Source of the DNA: Branchiostoma lanceolatum
Lineage: Eukaryota > Chordata > Leptocardii > Amphioxiformes > Branchiostomatidae
Assembly: GCF_035083965.1 (NCBI RefSeq)
Contig: NC_089723.1
Location: 29,763,193 to 29,827,192, forward strand
Length of the DNA stretch: 64,000 nt
Reading direction: 5' to 3'
In this document: one piece after another, positions 47,201 through 59,100 of the stretch
Position numbering within the stretch: position 1 is the stretch's first letter
Layout: every line of letters starts with the position of its first letter
Made by a program: the position numbers and the translations under genes
Notes under the pieces: generated by a model
Told to the model about the DNA's origin: nothing
The model's database searches: none
Seen by the model: the letters and a program-made list of their open reading frames with translations, nothing else

Positions 47201-48383
47201 TTTTATACAACAGCAAAACATGCATGTGTTGTGATGTAATTACAATGCCTTGACCGACACTACCTACCTAGAGTTTTTGAAGGGTATATAGAAAATATTT
47301 TTATCATCATTAATATTGTTGGCACCAGATGACTACTTTTGAAGGCGAAAAATGTTCAAAACATGCATTGTACTTTTTTCACATGTATGGGTCTAACTTT
47401 AGTACGAGCCTGCTGTTGATAACAAATACTAAATCCTAGAAAAGCTGGCTTCACCATAGAGTTAGCTATAGAACAGATTCTTGTAGCCCTAGATGGAAAA
47501 CAGCTTGTAAATTTATTCATGTGCTACAGGTTATAATGGTGACTACTTCGACCACTTGCTGGGCTGGTGGCAAAGGAAGGATGACCCACATTTCCTCTTT
47601 GTCAAGTACGAAGACTTGAAAAAGGTGAGGCGTACATATTTAAAAGACAATTGTTCTTCTGATTTGTTTGTTGTTTTATGGTGTTCTTGAGCGAGAGCCA
47701 TGAGTGAGGCCTCTCGATTTGGCTAGATCACAAAATAAACTTAAGAGAAGAAAATTGCAAATTTGTCAGCATCCTTTCAGCTCGTCAGGGCAATGTATGG
47801 CAAATAACACAAGATAAATGCATCAAACCAGCCAAACGTCCATAAATAAAACAGAAGTACATAAAATAATGTAATTGATGTAAATTCACAATACTGATGG
47901 TTGAAAAAAAAACTTGTATTCAGGATTTCCCCTCATCAGTGAAGACCATATCAGCCTTCCTGGAGAAAGAGCTGACCGATGAAGACCTGGCCCGCGTGCT
48001 GACCAACTGCAGCTTCGAGTCCATGAGGAAGGATTTCGAAGAGCAGGAAGGCAGGAAGGAAATCATCAGGAAAGGTAGGGATTTTCCTCATTGCATCGGG
48101 GGTCAATCCGAAGTGTAATTTAGAACAATTATTGTAGAACAATAAAGTACAACTAAATGCAATGACAGACGTGACTACAAACTGACATTTACCGTCACGT
48201 ATATAAATACAACAACATAGAGGTTAATACTCAATTTTATGACAGAACAAAATTCCACTTTCTGTTATCTTAGGCATCGTTGGAGATTGGAAGAACCACT
48301 ACTCGGCCGAGCAGAGTGCCAAGTTGGACCAGAAGTATCGTGAGCGGATGGCAGGATCGGGGCTGGAGTTTGAATTTGAATAA
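44244..48383 (+). CDS. SULT: Cytosolic sulfotransferase SULT-A, complete
   Basis: Transfers sulfate from PAPS to small phenols, steroids or amines in the cytosol; the substrate is unknown. Exons 44244-44406, 45811-46019, 46947-47079, 47530-47624, 47924-48074 and 48274-48383 give 861 nt, 286 residues, normal for SULT1-type enzymes. The 5'-phosphosulfate loop is SYPKSGTNW (Lys53). The catalytic His108 is in WTHLPFQL. The 3'-phosphate site is LRNPKDVSVSNYYY (Arg132, Ser140). WWQRKDDPHFLFVKYEDLKK and the end motif RKGIVGDWKNHYS (249-261) complete the PAPS pocket. The usual Tyr after VS is Asn. The ATG sits one base after a plausible acceptor (ttcag), so a non-coding first exon is likely. AATAAA at 49150 may end the message. 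Nothing suggests decay. Confidence 0.93.
44560..46830. repeat. Repeats in SULT-A introns, including octamer-bearing motif
   Basis: A loose inverted motif of the form TTATGCAAATGAG..ATTTGCATA..ATGAGGAA occurs near 44880, 45213, 46435, 46670 and 46798. A SINE-like piece with GATCTTTAACGCGC and AACGTGCAGATC is at 44565-44665, and a G/C homopolymer tract is at 46257-46300. Borders uncertain. Confidence 0.45.
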
Positions 48384-51300
48384 CAGACAAAACCATCTCG
48401 ATGATAATTTCCAGCTTTCTTCTTCAGTGTCTGAACAAAACTCAACTAAGTGCAAGCTCATAAGAATGCAAGGAATATGGTGATGGTGCAAGATGGGCTT
48501 TAATCGTGGCGGTATCATAAAAATTATTACCACAACACTGATAATTATCAAATCAAATTATACTGAAAATACCGATAACTTCAAGTACAGTAGTATTATA
48601 ATTGTAGGATATTGTATATGCACCTCTAACAGGACTATTGTACACAACCAAAACACAGGGCACAATAAGTCAAACAAAACAGCAAGAACCCTGTCTAGGG
48701 AGCTACATGATGGTGAATGTCACTTATCTGATTACCTAACTTTAACAAACTGGTTAACATGGGCTTTAGAAATGATACGGTAGAATTATATCCCGCCTGA
48801 AGTCATTTTGAATTGAGAATGAGTGCCAAGTTTCCAACCAGCTTGAATCAACGAATCTCATTTAACTCACGTAACTTTCACTCCTTCCATCATCCCTTTT
48901 CCATCCTTCCATCATCCCTTTGCTGATGCTCATCAGATCGGAAATATTGACCAAGAGTGAAATATTGACCCGGAAAATAATCTTTTAACCACGCGTTACA
49001 ATTTGGTATCAATCTTTACAGGTACGCTAGGTTTCCATGATACTTATAGCTTTAAGCGCTGTGAGAACCGGGCTGTACTGCATGTGAGAACATGTTGAGT
49101 TGACAATTATGGACTCGACTGTCATTGAGTATGCAGGCATGGAATGTGAAATAAAGGAGATGGCGTGCTTTGTAGAATTTTAGAATTATTGGTACTGATG
49201 CAATATCGATATATCTAAATATGCAGACTTAAGCGAAAAAGCATACACAATAACATTATCGAACACATGGATTTATACGGAAATGATAATAATTTTATTG
49301 CACAACAATTGTACAAGGTACAAAAGCATGGCATTTATAACTACAGAAGCTCTACAATGCTCTACCTGATACAGGAGTGTACTAAAGTTCAAATATTTTA
49401 TTAAAGTTCAAATATTAGATATCATTTATATTATAATTCCGGGTATAATTTAGTTTCTCAAATTTTTAAACAAAATAATCCATTTCATAGAGGTATTCCT
49501 TATTGTCTTTTGTGCACTAGTTCTGGCCCCATGAGACTCACAGTGGCTGCTTTTGTTGATTTGGGCGGGCCCCTGTTGATTTTAGCCCGAGTCTCGACAA
49601 AAAAATACGTCGGATCCAAGCCCTGATTAGCATTGGTACCAGATCCTTCGCGAGACGATAACCCCTTTTGGCCGGGGAAGGCCTAGTGGGAGATACAGTT
49701 GGCACCCGATCTCTAATATCTATCGCGCGAGGAATAACTAGGGACCGTGTGCTAACGTTAGATGTGATGGCGGGGCAATTTGCTTCCCCGGTTGGAGGAT
49801 TAACAACTGTAGCGCGGTGGTCTGGTACCCAGGCTAAGCCCTAACCTTCAGGACCGTACCCACCTCGGGACCCTGCATGGCTGATCTTGAAAGTGGACCT
49901 TGGGTTCACCTCACGAATTGCCTGAACCGGCAGCAGCTGGGCAAATTGACTGAAGTTTTCACTCCGGTATGACACGGGACGACGTCACTAGGCACATAGG
50001 TCAGGGTGCACAGGTAGTTAAAGGCAAACTACCTCCGCAGGCAGTATCAGTGAAACGTCAACAACCCACCAGGGCCGTAAACAGGTTACGGTACTTTCTT
50101 GTCTGTCACATATCCAGCAGTGAACTTTATATCAACTGGCGTACGTGTTAATGTTCTTTTAAAACAATATTAGCTGTCACAAAATAACCAACATTCCTAC
50201 TCATGCAACAGACGAAAAGAAACCCTTAGGAGCCTCCGGGCCTTGTAAGAGGTGATAATTGAGCTCTTCTAACATGTCTAACATGTAGCTGTGTTAGTTC
50301 TCCAGCGTAGGTACTGCAGCGGAACTTCCACGTTCGACATCTCGTGTTCTTGAAGGCCTATGGTCGTGATTTTGAGTGGTCGATGAAATCTGACGCTTCT
50401 TGGTGCTGAGCACCAACCAGTCAGGTCAAATATGCTGCCTTCCGGTTAGGTTTTAAAAAATGACAGTAATTGAGGAAACAGGAAGACGACCCCGTGAATT
50501 CGCCAAGCAAGGTCATTAGTGACCAGGGAAATCACCTAATTTGAATAATAACGTTATATGACTTAAATGCTCACTTCTACATTAATTTGAATGTGTCACA
50601 TATATGAAATAGACATCATTTACCAATGGCAAAGTGCAGCCTTTGCTCATTAGATATGCCAAGTATCTTCTTACTATAATTTACATGAAATCTCCTCTTT
50701 TCAAATTACGTATGTTGCAAATATGAAAGTCCTAGCCTTCTTCCGAAAGCTATTGTAGCATTTCCTCATTAATAATGCAACTGATGTTCAAATTGAATCA
50801 TTTATGTCGGATGATATTTAACTTTATCGAACTTATGTGTGTCACTAGTATGATTAGTCCATCATAAACCACTAATTTATTATACAATCTCCTCTTGCAT
50901 CATGCAATTATATCCATTAATGTTGCTCTTTAACCAAGTTACATGGTATGTAAATGAAGTTCCTGTCATTGAGCACCATTGAAATAGAATTTTGTAAATA
51001 AAGTAACATGTTGCATAATCTACATACAATTATGTTGACATTCATCAAGGTTACCTACACGTCAAAAATCATAATTGTATCCATTCATGATCTACCCTGT
51101 TTCAAAATATACAACTAAAACACCTGTAGTACCAAGGGAAGCTGCTAGAGGACCAAAATTCATGTCACATCTTCTCGAGCACAAGCTAGAAGACCTGAGA
51201 AAAAACGGAAGTTTTGATGTAGCACCAAGGAGATTCACCAGAGGACCACAATTGTAATAGTTTCTTCCATTGGTCAAAACCTAACCGCGTACCAAATGCA

Positions 51301-51429
51301 TATCAATCCATCCATAGCTTCTGATGCTGTGCTGCTAGTTATTAACCACACCGTTGCAAGCATCACTATCAACGCTACCAAAAGCATAACATTCTTGGCG
51401 AAAGTAATAACAGGTGTCCGCCTTTCAGA
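48384..51429 (+). other. Spacer between SULT-A and SULT-B (duplicated, right copy)
   Basis: Homologous in patches to 41963-44243. Also contains a G+C-rich block at 49600-49910 with no recognised family, and GGTACTGCAGCGGAAC at about 50308, which also occurs in SULT-A intron 2 at about 46150. No exon seen. Confidence 0.6.
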
Positions 51430-54400
51430 ATGGCATCGTCTGAAGATAGACCACCAAATCAGCCTCCCGCGACCAAGTACAAGTATGAGTATGAGTATGA
51501 GGGAATTCCGATGACTTTCCTAGCTCCTAAGGAGAGCCTGGATGCGATGAAGACTTTCGAGATGCGCGACGGAGATGTGGTCGTATTAAGCTATCCCAAA
51601 AGCGGTAGGTGTACTTCAGAGTTTGAGCTAATTGTATAAATCTAATATCTGATGACGCTGACATTTTAACATCATACCTTATTTTGCAAAAAATCGTTTT
51701 CTTTCAAAAACAGGTTGACCACAATGCAAGTGAAGTTGTCAGAAACATCATTAACATCTGGTTTTCCTCCCAGGCACAAGTTGGACGTATCAGATCGTGC
51801 ATGAAATTCTGGATGGAAAGCCTGAAACAAAATTTGCGAAGGTATTGGAGACAGTGCCAGACATGGGATATGAGACACAGCCAGTCTACGCCCAGCTACA
51901 ACAGGCTCCATCTCCTCGGCTGATATGGACCCATCTTCCATTTCAGCTGGCACCTCCAGGCCTGTCAACTCCAATCAACAAGGTTTAGTAGCGTATTTGC
52001 ATCTTAATGAAATTACGATGATGATATTTGAGTTGTCATCCAGCACGATGAATAAAATCACCGAAATGTTTTACAAGATCTTCGATAATAATGAGCTGGG
52101 TTCAAAACATAGAGTCATCAGGGCACCGTCCAACCATTACTCAGTCAACAGAGACAGGGGGCGGTATAGACTTCCTGGCACCTTTGACCAACTGCTGACG
52201 TAACGTGTTCTTAAGGTCACGTGTCCCAAGCGAATCGTTATTTGAATCTGAAGAAGGGTTTAATCTTGTCGGGTGGAAGACAGCTCAGATATGAACACAG
52301 AGAAACTTTCATGCCGAGACAAAAAAAGGACAATGGACATGATCAAGGATATCATCAGCTACATGGAAGTATGAAATATCATTTTGATATGGCATTTACG
52401 TTAAAGATTGCATATTTCTACGGATGAATGTCAATGTACCGGGGCAAACATATCATTTACGTTGAATCTGGGTTTTTTCCTTTGTAGGTGAAAGTCATCG
52501 TCATTTTGCGAAACCCCAAGGATGTCTCTGTGTCGTACTACTATTTCCGACAAAATTTCCAGTTTACTACGTCTCCTGAATCTTGGGAGCAACACGCAAA
52601 AGACTTCCTGGATGGAACACGTGAGTTTGCATTAGTTAAGTGTGGAATGTACATTGCTGTACTCGGCCTTATATATGGAGAATATTGAATTTTGATTTAG
52701 TTTTCAAGGTCCAACAGAACGGCATTTAAAGCTGTAACTTACTGTTTTATGTAACAGCAATAATCTAAGTTACTTCCAAAGATGTAATCATTTTACAATG
52801 CCTGGTTCGACACTTACTTACCTAGATATTTTAAAGGCTAGAAAATATTTCATAATTTTATGCTTTTATTGCTGGCCAAGTGACAAGTTTTGAAGACCAG
52901 AGCTTTTCCGTGTATAGGTCTAGCTAGCGTCAGTATGAACCTGCTGTCGATAAGGCCATGTTGATTTGATTGTATGGATGACATCCGCGCGCGCATCACT
53001 TTTCATCTGTTTCCAAAAATACGAAAAACTGTAAATCGTTAAAGGCTGTCGCAAAATGAGAAAATACATGCTGAGAAAGTATTAGCAAAAGATGCCAAAA
53101 GACGAAGTCATCATAAGTGAAAAAGTTGTGCTAGTTAGAGGCATGCTAGCACATTAAATCGCTACTATATATATATTATAAGGGATTTCTAGATTCTCTT
53201 TCTAGTGATTTAATGAGTTAGAGGCATGCTAGCTAATTGAATCAATAGTAAGGGATTTCAAGTTCCGTAGTAGTTATCTTATGAGTTTGAGATGCGTTGC
53301 CAATTGTTAACACATGTAAATGTGCTTAACACGTGTATTGAATAAAATACTTTTCTCAACAATAGATAACAATAAATGTGCTAAATAGCTAGATCTCTGA
53401 GAATTGCAAAAAACAATATTTCAGAAAACGGAAAATAATGTCGTAGAATGCCGACGTCAAGTCCAAAGTCAAAGAAGAAGTTTTGAACGAACAAAAATGA
53501 AGAATCTATTTTTTGGTCTACCATGCTCAGTGTGTTGACTTTTGTTTATCCTTCTTGACCACAAATATTTTATAATGAAGGCAGCTTTTTTGCCAAACAT
53601 TTTTTATTCGCACACTCGCATCGGTTTTGGATTCAAATTGATCTAGATGGTAAAAGGCTTGCACATTTATTCATCTGCAGCAGGTTTTAAGCGGTTTTAT
53701 GTTGACATCACAGTTGTTTATGGTGACTACTTTGATCACGTGCTGGGCTGGTGGCAAAGGAAAGATGACCCCCATTTCCTCTTTGTCAAGTACGAAGACA
53801 TGAAAAAGGTGAGGTGTGCATATTTGTCTGATTCAGTGCTGTTGTATTTGATGTTCTTTCATAGTGTATGGCAGCATTTTTCCTATTGGACTATCTAAAA
53901 TTGTCTTCACTTTGTTTTCATATCGATTCATAGGTCGTGGTTAAAACCTGCTCATCGACAAATTTGGCTCTGTGTCACTGCCGAAAAGTAGTGGATGCTA
54001 CTTGAAACGGCTGACCGTTTCCAAAATCATATCCAGTTGCTTGAGTAACTGTTTTGTATAACGGATAGATAAATACATCAAACCAGTAAAACGTTCATAA
54101 CTACTTGGAGACAGAGCGAAGAACTGTGAATATAAGGCGTAATTGAAGTTAAAGTTACGGTGCTGATGTTTAAATAAAACTTGTATTCAGGATTTCCCCT
54201 CGTGGGTGAAGACCATAGCAGCCTTTCTGGAGAAAGAGCTGACCGATGAAGATCTGTCCCGTGTGTTTACCAACTGCAGCATGGAATCAATAAGGAAGAC
54301 TTTAGCAGGGACAATCAGGAAGGACGTCGTCAGGAAAGGTAGGATTATCAAATGAATCGAGTCTTCTCCCATTGCATACGTAGTAGATAGGAGGTTTAGG

Positions 54401-54602
54401 TTGATATTCAACATACATAGAAAATATGATTGTTGTCTCATATTCAAATCTATGACAAGACAAATATAATGTTCTACTTTATGTCGTCAAAGGTATCGTT
54501 GGAGATTGGAAGGACCACTACTCGGCCGAGCAGAGTGCCAAGTTGGACCAGAAGTATCGTGAGCGGATGGCAGGATCTGGGCTGGAGTTTGAATTTGAGT
54601 AA
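51430..54602 (+). CDS. SULT: Cytosolic sulfotransferase SULT-B, complete
   Basis: Tandem paralogue of SULT-A with the same exon plan: 51430-51604, 51774-51982, 52488-52620, 53714-53808, 54191-54338 and 54493-54602, 870 nt, 289 residues. PAPS loop SYPKSGTSW (Asn of the usual TNW is Ser), His112 in WTHLPFQL, Arg136 and Ser144 in LRNPKDVSVSYYYF, and RKGIVGDWKDHYS near the end. The N-terminus has a KYKYEYEYE run from a hexanucleotide expansion. Exon 4 was started at 53714 because this gives the same exon length as SULT-A; an acceptor 30 nt upstream (53684) would add ten residues in frame. The third base of the stop codon is the first base of an inserted MITE (54602-54833). An intron-3 insertion begins at 52953. 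Confidence 0.92.
52953..53640. mobile_element. Insertion in SULT-B intron 3, AGGCCA family copy 1
   Basis: Begins AGGCCATGTTGATTTG right after a TA, then GTATGGATGACATCC and GCGCGCATCA, matching the 54602-54833 element. CACTCGCATCGGTTTTGG near 53614 matches its far end. The SULT-A intron lacks this block. The middle holds a direct duplication of GTTAGAGGCATGCTAGC (about 53136 and 53218). The right border is approximate. Confidence 0.65.
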
Positions 54603-54833
54603 GGCCACCCTGGCTTAACTATATGGACGACATCCGGGCGCGCATCAATTTTCGTCCGTTTAAAAAGCGTTCGTGACCATATTGTAAATGGTACAAAGAA
54701 TCTTCAAAATGAACAAACATAAACCGTAAGTTGCCAAAATATTGATGTCGTATAATTCTTTTTTCTTTTGTACGCTCGCATCGGTTTTGGGGTGTCCATA
54801 GGATGTCATCCATATAATCAAATCAGTATGGCC
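54602..54833. mobile_element. 232-bp MITE inserted in the SULT-B stop codon
   Basis: Left end AGGCCACCCTGG with TATGGACGACATCC; right end GGATGTCATCCATA with AGTATGGCC. TA borders it on both sides (54600-54601 and 54834-54835), as for Tc1/mariner-type insertions. Immediately after, ACTGACAAA resumes the sequence that follows the stop TA in the orphan exon copy (41962 on). Confidence 0.8.
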
Positions 54834-54835
54834 TA

Positions 54836-55294
54836 ACTGACAAAGCCATCTTGTGATAAGTAGCCTCCTTTGCAGGCCATCTGGGCTTATTTTTTTTGGG
54901 GGGGGGGGGTGATTTTTAACTGTAACTGGCGGCAATACGATTTCCCTCCGCCAGCTAAAGTCCCTGGACCCGATATAAAATTTGAAAATCGCGAATCAGC
55001 GCTGCCCCAAAAAATAAACGCCAAATTGAGGGGAGGGGATTTTGTGACGGAGATATAAATGATGGTTGGTTTCAGCATACACAAGTATCAGTTTGAAGCC
55101 ACTAGTGTCTACCAGACAAACTCGCTGGCTATAGGATAGGGAGAATATTTGCCAGGGAAGTTTGGCCACTGTAGGGTTTCATTAAATTGGCCGTCGCCAT
55201 TTCGCAGAAAATTGACCATCCAACCGGGCCGGGACAACTGCAGTACGTGGGGCCGAATGGACAGTAGTGACGTCCTAACCGATGCCCCGCCGGG
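54836..55294 (+). other. Region after SULT-B
   Basis: Short stretch matching the SULT 3' flank, then unrelated G-rich sequence (G-run 54897-54910). Possible MITE debris, no exon. A candidate AATAAA for SULT-B is at 55900-55905. Confidence 0.45.
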
Positions 55295-55750
55295 CAGTTT
55301 GGGGCTGTTTTTTTTGCACTTTCGTATTTTCGTCAATTTAGTATAACGATATTCTGTGCAAAATATGTTCGCAATCTTTTAACCGTGACATTTATTTACA
55401 TACCTGTAGCATTAGTAATGCCAATACCCACGTTTCTTTGATACACAGTTTGGAGCTGGGTTTTTTGCACTTTCGTATTTTCGTCAATTTGGTATATTGT
55501 TACTCAGTGTGTGCGCAAATATGTTAAGAATCTTTTAACCATGACATTTATCCAAATACCTGTAGCATTAGTGATGCCACTACTAACGTTTCGTTGATAA
55601 GCAGTTCAGAGCTTTTTTTGCAATTTCGTATTTTTGTCAATTTGGTATATTGTTAAGCAGTGCAAAATATGTTTGCAATCGTTTAACCATGACATTTATC
55701 CACATACCTGCAGCATTAGAAATGCCAATACCCACGTTTCTTTGATAACT
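55295..55750. repeat. Three tandem copies of a 151-156-bp unit
   Basis: Units start at 55295, 55446 and 55602 (CAGTTT/C..GAGCT). Each contains TTTCGTATTTT, GTCAATTT, ATCTTTTAACC-type, TGACATTTAT, CATACCTG.AGCATTAG and ACGTTTC.TTGATA. Confidence 0.85.
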
Positions 55751-55959
55751 AGAAGTGTATCAATTAGGACTTGATCTATCCATCATCATCTATATCGTAA
55801 TTAAGTATTTATTAACAGATCACGTATTCTGATTTGTAAAGAAGATATGTAAAGGAGGAATGTTCAATTTTCAACCGCGTCCAAGAACACACTTGGGCAA
55901 ATAAAGAAGACTTGGTTTTCCCATGTAAAACGTCTATTATTCTCTTTCTAATAAATGTA

Positions 55960-56175
55960 ATACGGTAAATGCATTTTAGTTCGCGTGGTTTTTATTTCGC
56001 GCTAAGGGGAAAATGGAGTGTTAGTGGTGGTTTTCAGTTCGCGGCAGCGCTGTAGTCACATGCTGCTACAGTATTGGGCAAAAATGTTCGCGGTGGTTTC
56101 AAGTTCGCGGTGAAACGGTCGGCGTGAAAACCTCGTACATAATGCCACCGCGAACATTTCTGCATTTACAGTATA
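55960..56175. mobile_element. MITE, family 2 (216 bp)
   Basis: Ends ATACGGTAAATGCATTTTAG and GAACATTTCTGCATTTACAGTATA. Inside, GTTCGCGGTGGTTTCAAGTT and CACCGCGAAC. A CpG-rich, relatively young-looking relative of the 15201-15400 element. Confidence 0.7.
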
Positions 56176-59100
56176 TGGACGTCTCTCCCTTGAAAACGGA
56201 GGTATTGTTTTCGGTTCGTTTGTTTCCATGTTTGTGTGTGAAAGTTTTTTCCCGCTGGACCGGGTCCAAAGTGGCAGGATGTGAGACGGAAAATGGTGTA
56301 ACTGGAGACTTGCAGCATGGAAGGCCGGGCGCACAGTTGGTGCCGCAGGCTTGGCTCGGGTCATGCAAAGACAGAATTGGCGAGAAACACACAATAATGA
56401 AGGAGAAATTCACAAAACCTCTTCGCAGTGGTATGAGATCTTAAATTTCTTGTTGGTACGAGAGTTTATCGTAGACCTACATGTATCTATAGGAAACAGC
56501 ACTGTGTGCTTTCTTTAAACTTCGAATATCGATGTAATTGTACCCATATCATTAAATGAGCTAAAGCCATCATTGAAATATCAATTGTTTGATACTATAC
56601 GTGCATATGTATTAACTCGAATATTCATAGATAGTTTTCATAAATATGCACCCCATCTGAGCGCCCCTACATTCTTGTATGATAAGAACATGAGGGCGAC
56701 CTGGCAGCGCCATGGCCACATATAGGAACTGAATGGCATTTGGTATCAAAATTTCAGGGATCAGCAACACAACTTAGCGACATGGCTGAGAACTGCAACA
56801 CACCTTTGATAATGCAATATTATAGCATGATATAGACATTTCTGCTTGCGTTTGTTAGCATACGGAGTATAAGAAGCTACAGGCGGATTGTGATGATATT
56901 TGGTATGTTTAAACAAGATGAGGGTCAAGTTTGGCATTGGGCCCTTTCTCAAGAAGGGTTTTGATAGTATAATATCTTACCTTGTGTATGTCAGTGTCTC
57001 GGGCCTATAATACACTCCTTAACAATGCAAGTAATACAACAAATTTAGAAAAGTGTCTGCATGAGTTGCCATGGCAAAATATTGAATCGGTTGAAGCCCA
57101 TGGGGATGCTTAAAACCATTTGACTAGAGATAATTTATACCCAGAATTTTAAATGACTGCTTAAGCCTGCTTAAGTAAATATAACACAATATCGAAAACG
57201 TATACTAGCCCTTATTGTATTGTATTAGTAATTATAATGTTAAGTCTTATTCTATACTTCCACTTTGTGTTATGTCAACGAATTCTTGTCATACCTTGTA
57301 CCGTCGTCCAATAAAGTTCTTCAGTAATAAAACATCGCGCAAAATTAAAACAGCGTCTAAACTGTATTGAGTACTCAGCAGCACGTATAGCGGCATACAT
57401 GTAACGTTAACATCAAACATAAAAATTGTGTAATTTTTGAAACAGGATATTAAAAGATACTTTTGAAAAAAGCTTGAATGTATTTTCTGTTTTAGGTCTA
57501 AATGAATTTCTTCAATGGTTAGTATCTGCGTGAGAATGGGAAATCTACACGCAGGTCGCTGCGCGAGTCACTTCGTTTCAAAGGTTAGCTGAAGCCTACA
57601 GGCGGTGACACCATGTGATTAAATTCTATTGTACCCTGGGGTATTGGGTACTGTCATTTCACAGTGCGTGCCATGAATAATGAAGAGAGGTCAGTCCTCA
57701 TGGATTGAATACTGTAACCTACTTTTAAGACCTATCCGTTGTTCCTGTGATGGCCTAGTCACCAGGGTGCATTTAGTCTGTTATTTTCTGTTTCTTAGTA
57801 GTCAGCCAGCAGTATAATAGGACAGGTGCATGCAAGGGATTGTCGTAGAAGCAGGCGTATCTTAATCTGTCTTGTTTCTTGTGGCTGCTATGGACACAGT
57901 CTGTTTGTGTAAAGGCAAATGCGAAGGAAAGAAAGAAGCCCATATTTGAATTTTAATCAGTGGATTTGTCTGTATCTAGTTAGGTGCAGTTATGTTGGAG
58001 ATCACCTGTTTAGAGAAAGTGCATTTTAACCTTCTCCCTGCTGCCTAACTCTAGCGGTGTATTAACCAATAGGGAATTGGATACCAAATGGCTGCTTCAG
58101 TGTGCTAAAGGTTAAGTTCATGTAACAGTCAACTATGTACTTGATAAATGTGACATACTTACTAGACTTTATCCTATACCCCTTTAAAACTAAAAGGTTT
58201 TGTTGAGTCAGCAGAATTTTGATGTGCTGTCTTTTATGTTTTTTTTATGATGAATTTCAAAATAACTGAAAAGAACATTCTATGACTTTTGAAACTTGAG
58301 AGTAAGGGAAAATTAATATTGTCAAAATTATGTATTCAAGACTTTTGCTAAATATGTATTCAAGAAATAATACAGTGCATTTGGAAGTGAAGCTACTTTT
58401 ATTGGATTTTTACCATGCTTACTATGTTTCCATACAAGCCATATCATTTCTTTAAACTTTTACAAAAATAGTATAGAGAAGATGTTTCACTTAGATTGAG
58501 GTATATTGAAGTAGTTTTGAAGAGACGTATGCTACTACTGATCTCAGGACGGATGAAAATTGTAGACAGATAATTTTTGTTACCTTTCCTAACAATATGC
58601 AATGTATATATAATAAAGAGATTTGGGTAAAATTCTGGTTGTCTAGACTGGGTTGGACTTTGTGTAAATCTCAAAATTTTCATTGATGATACTAAAATCC
58701 ATACTTTATGAAGGACCATTCACTTAAGTTTCATAGATAGGTTTCTGTAATGAATTGATGCAGTACAGTGTACGAAAAAACTATATTCTGCGTTTTTCTG
58801 TGTAATATCAATTTTTTTGTCAAAAAAGTCTCCTAGTAGTCTAGACAGCCTATGTTTTGAAATATATACTTAAATGTGGATCCAATCAACAAGCTGATAT
58901 ACAGTACATAAAAATGCACAAGAGGCAAAGATCTATCAAATATCATTCATCTTTTCCTTTTCAGTCAATGTCTGATCAGACACAATACATATATACATTG
59001 TAAATATATTTTAAATTTGAATATTCCCATTCCATTGTACACTATTCACCATTTTCCACTTCTATAGGAAAAACAAACGAACAGAAGCTATCTAAACTCT

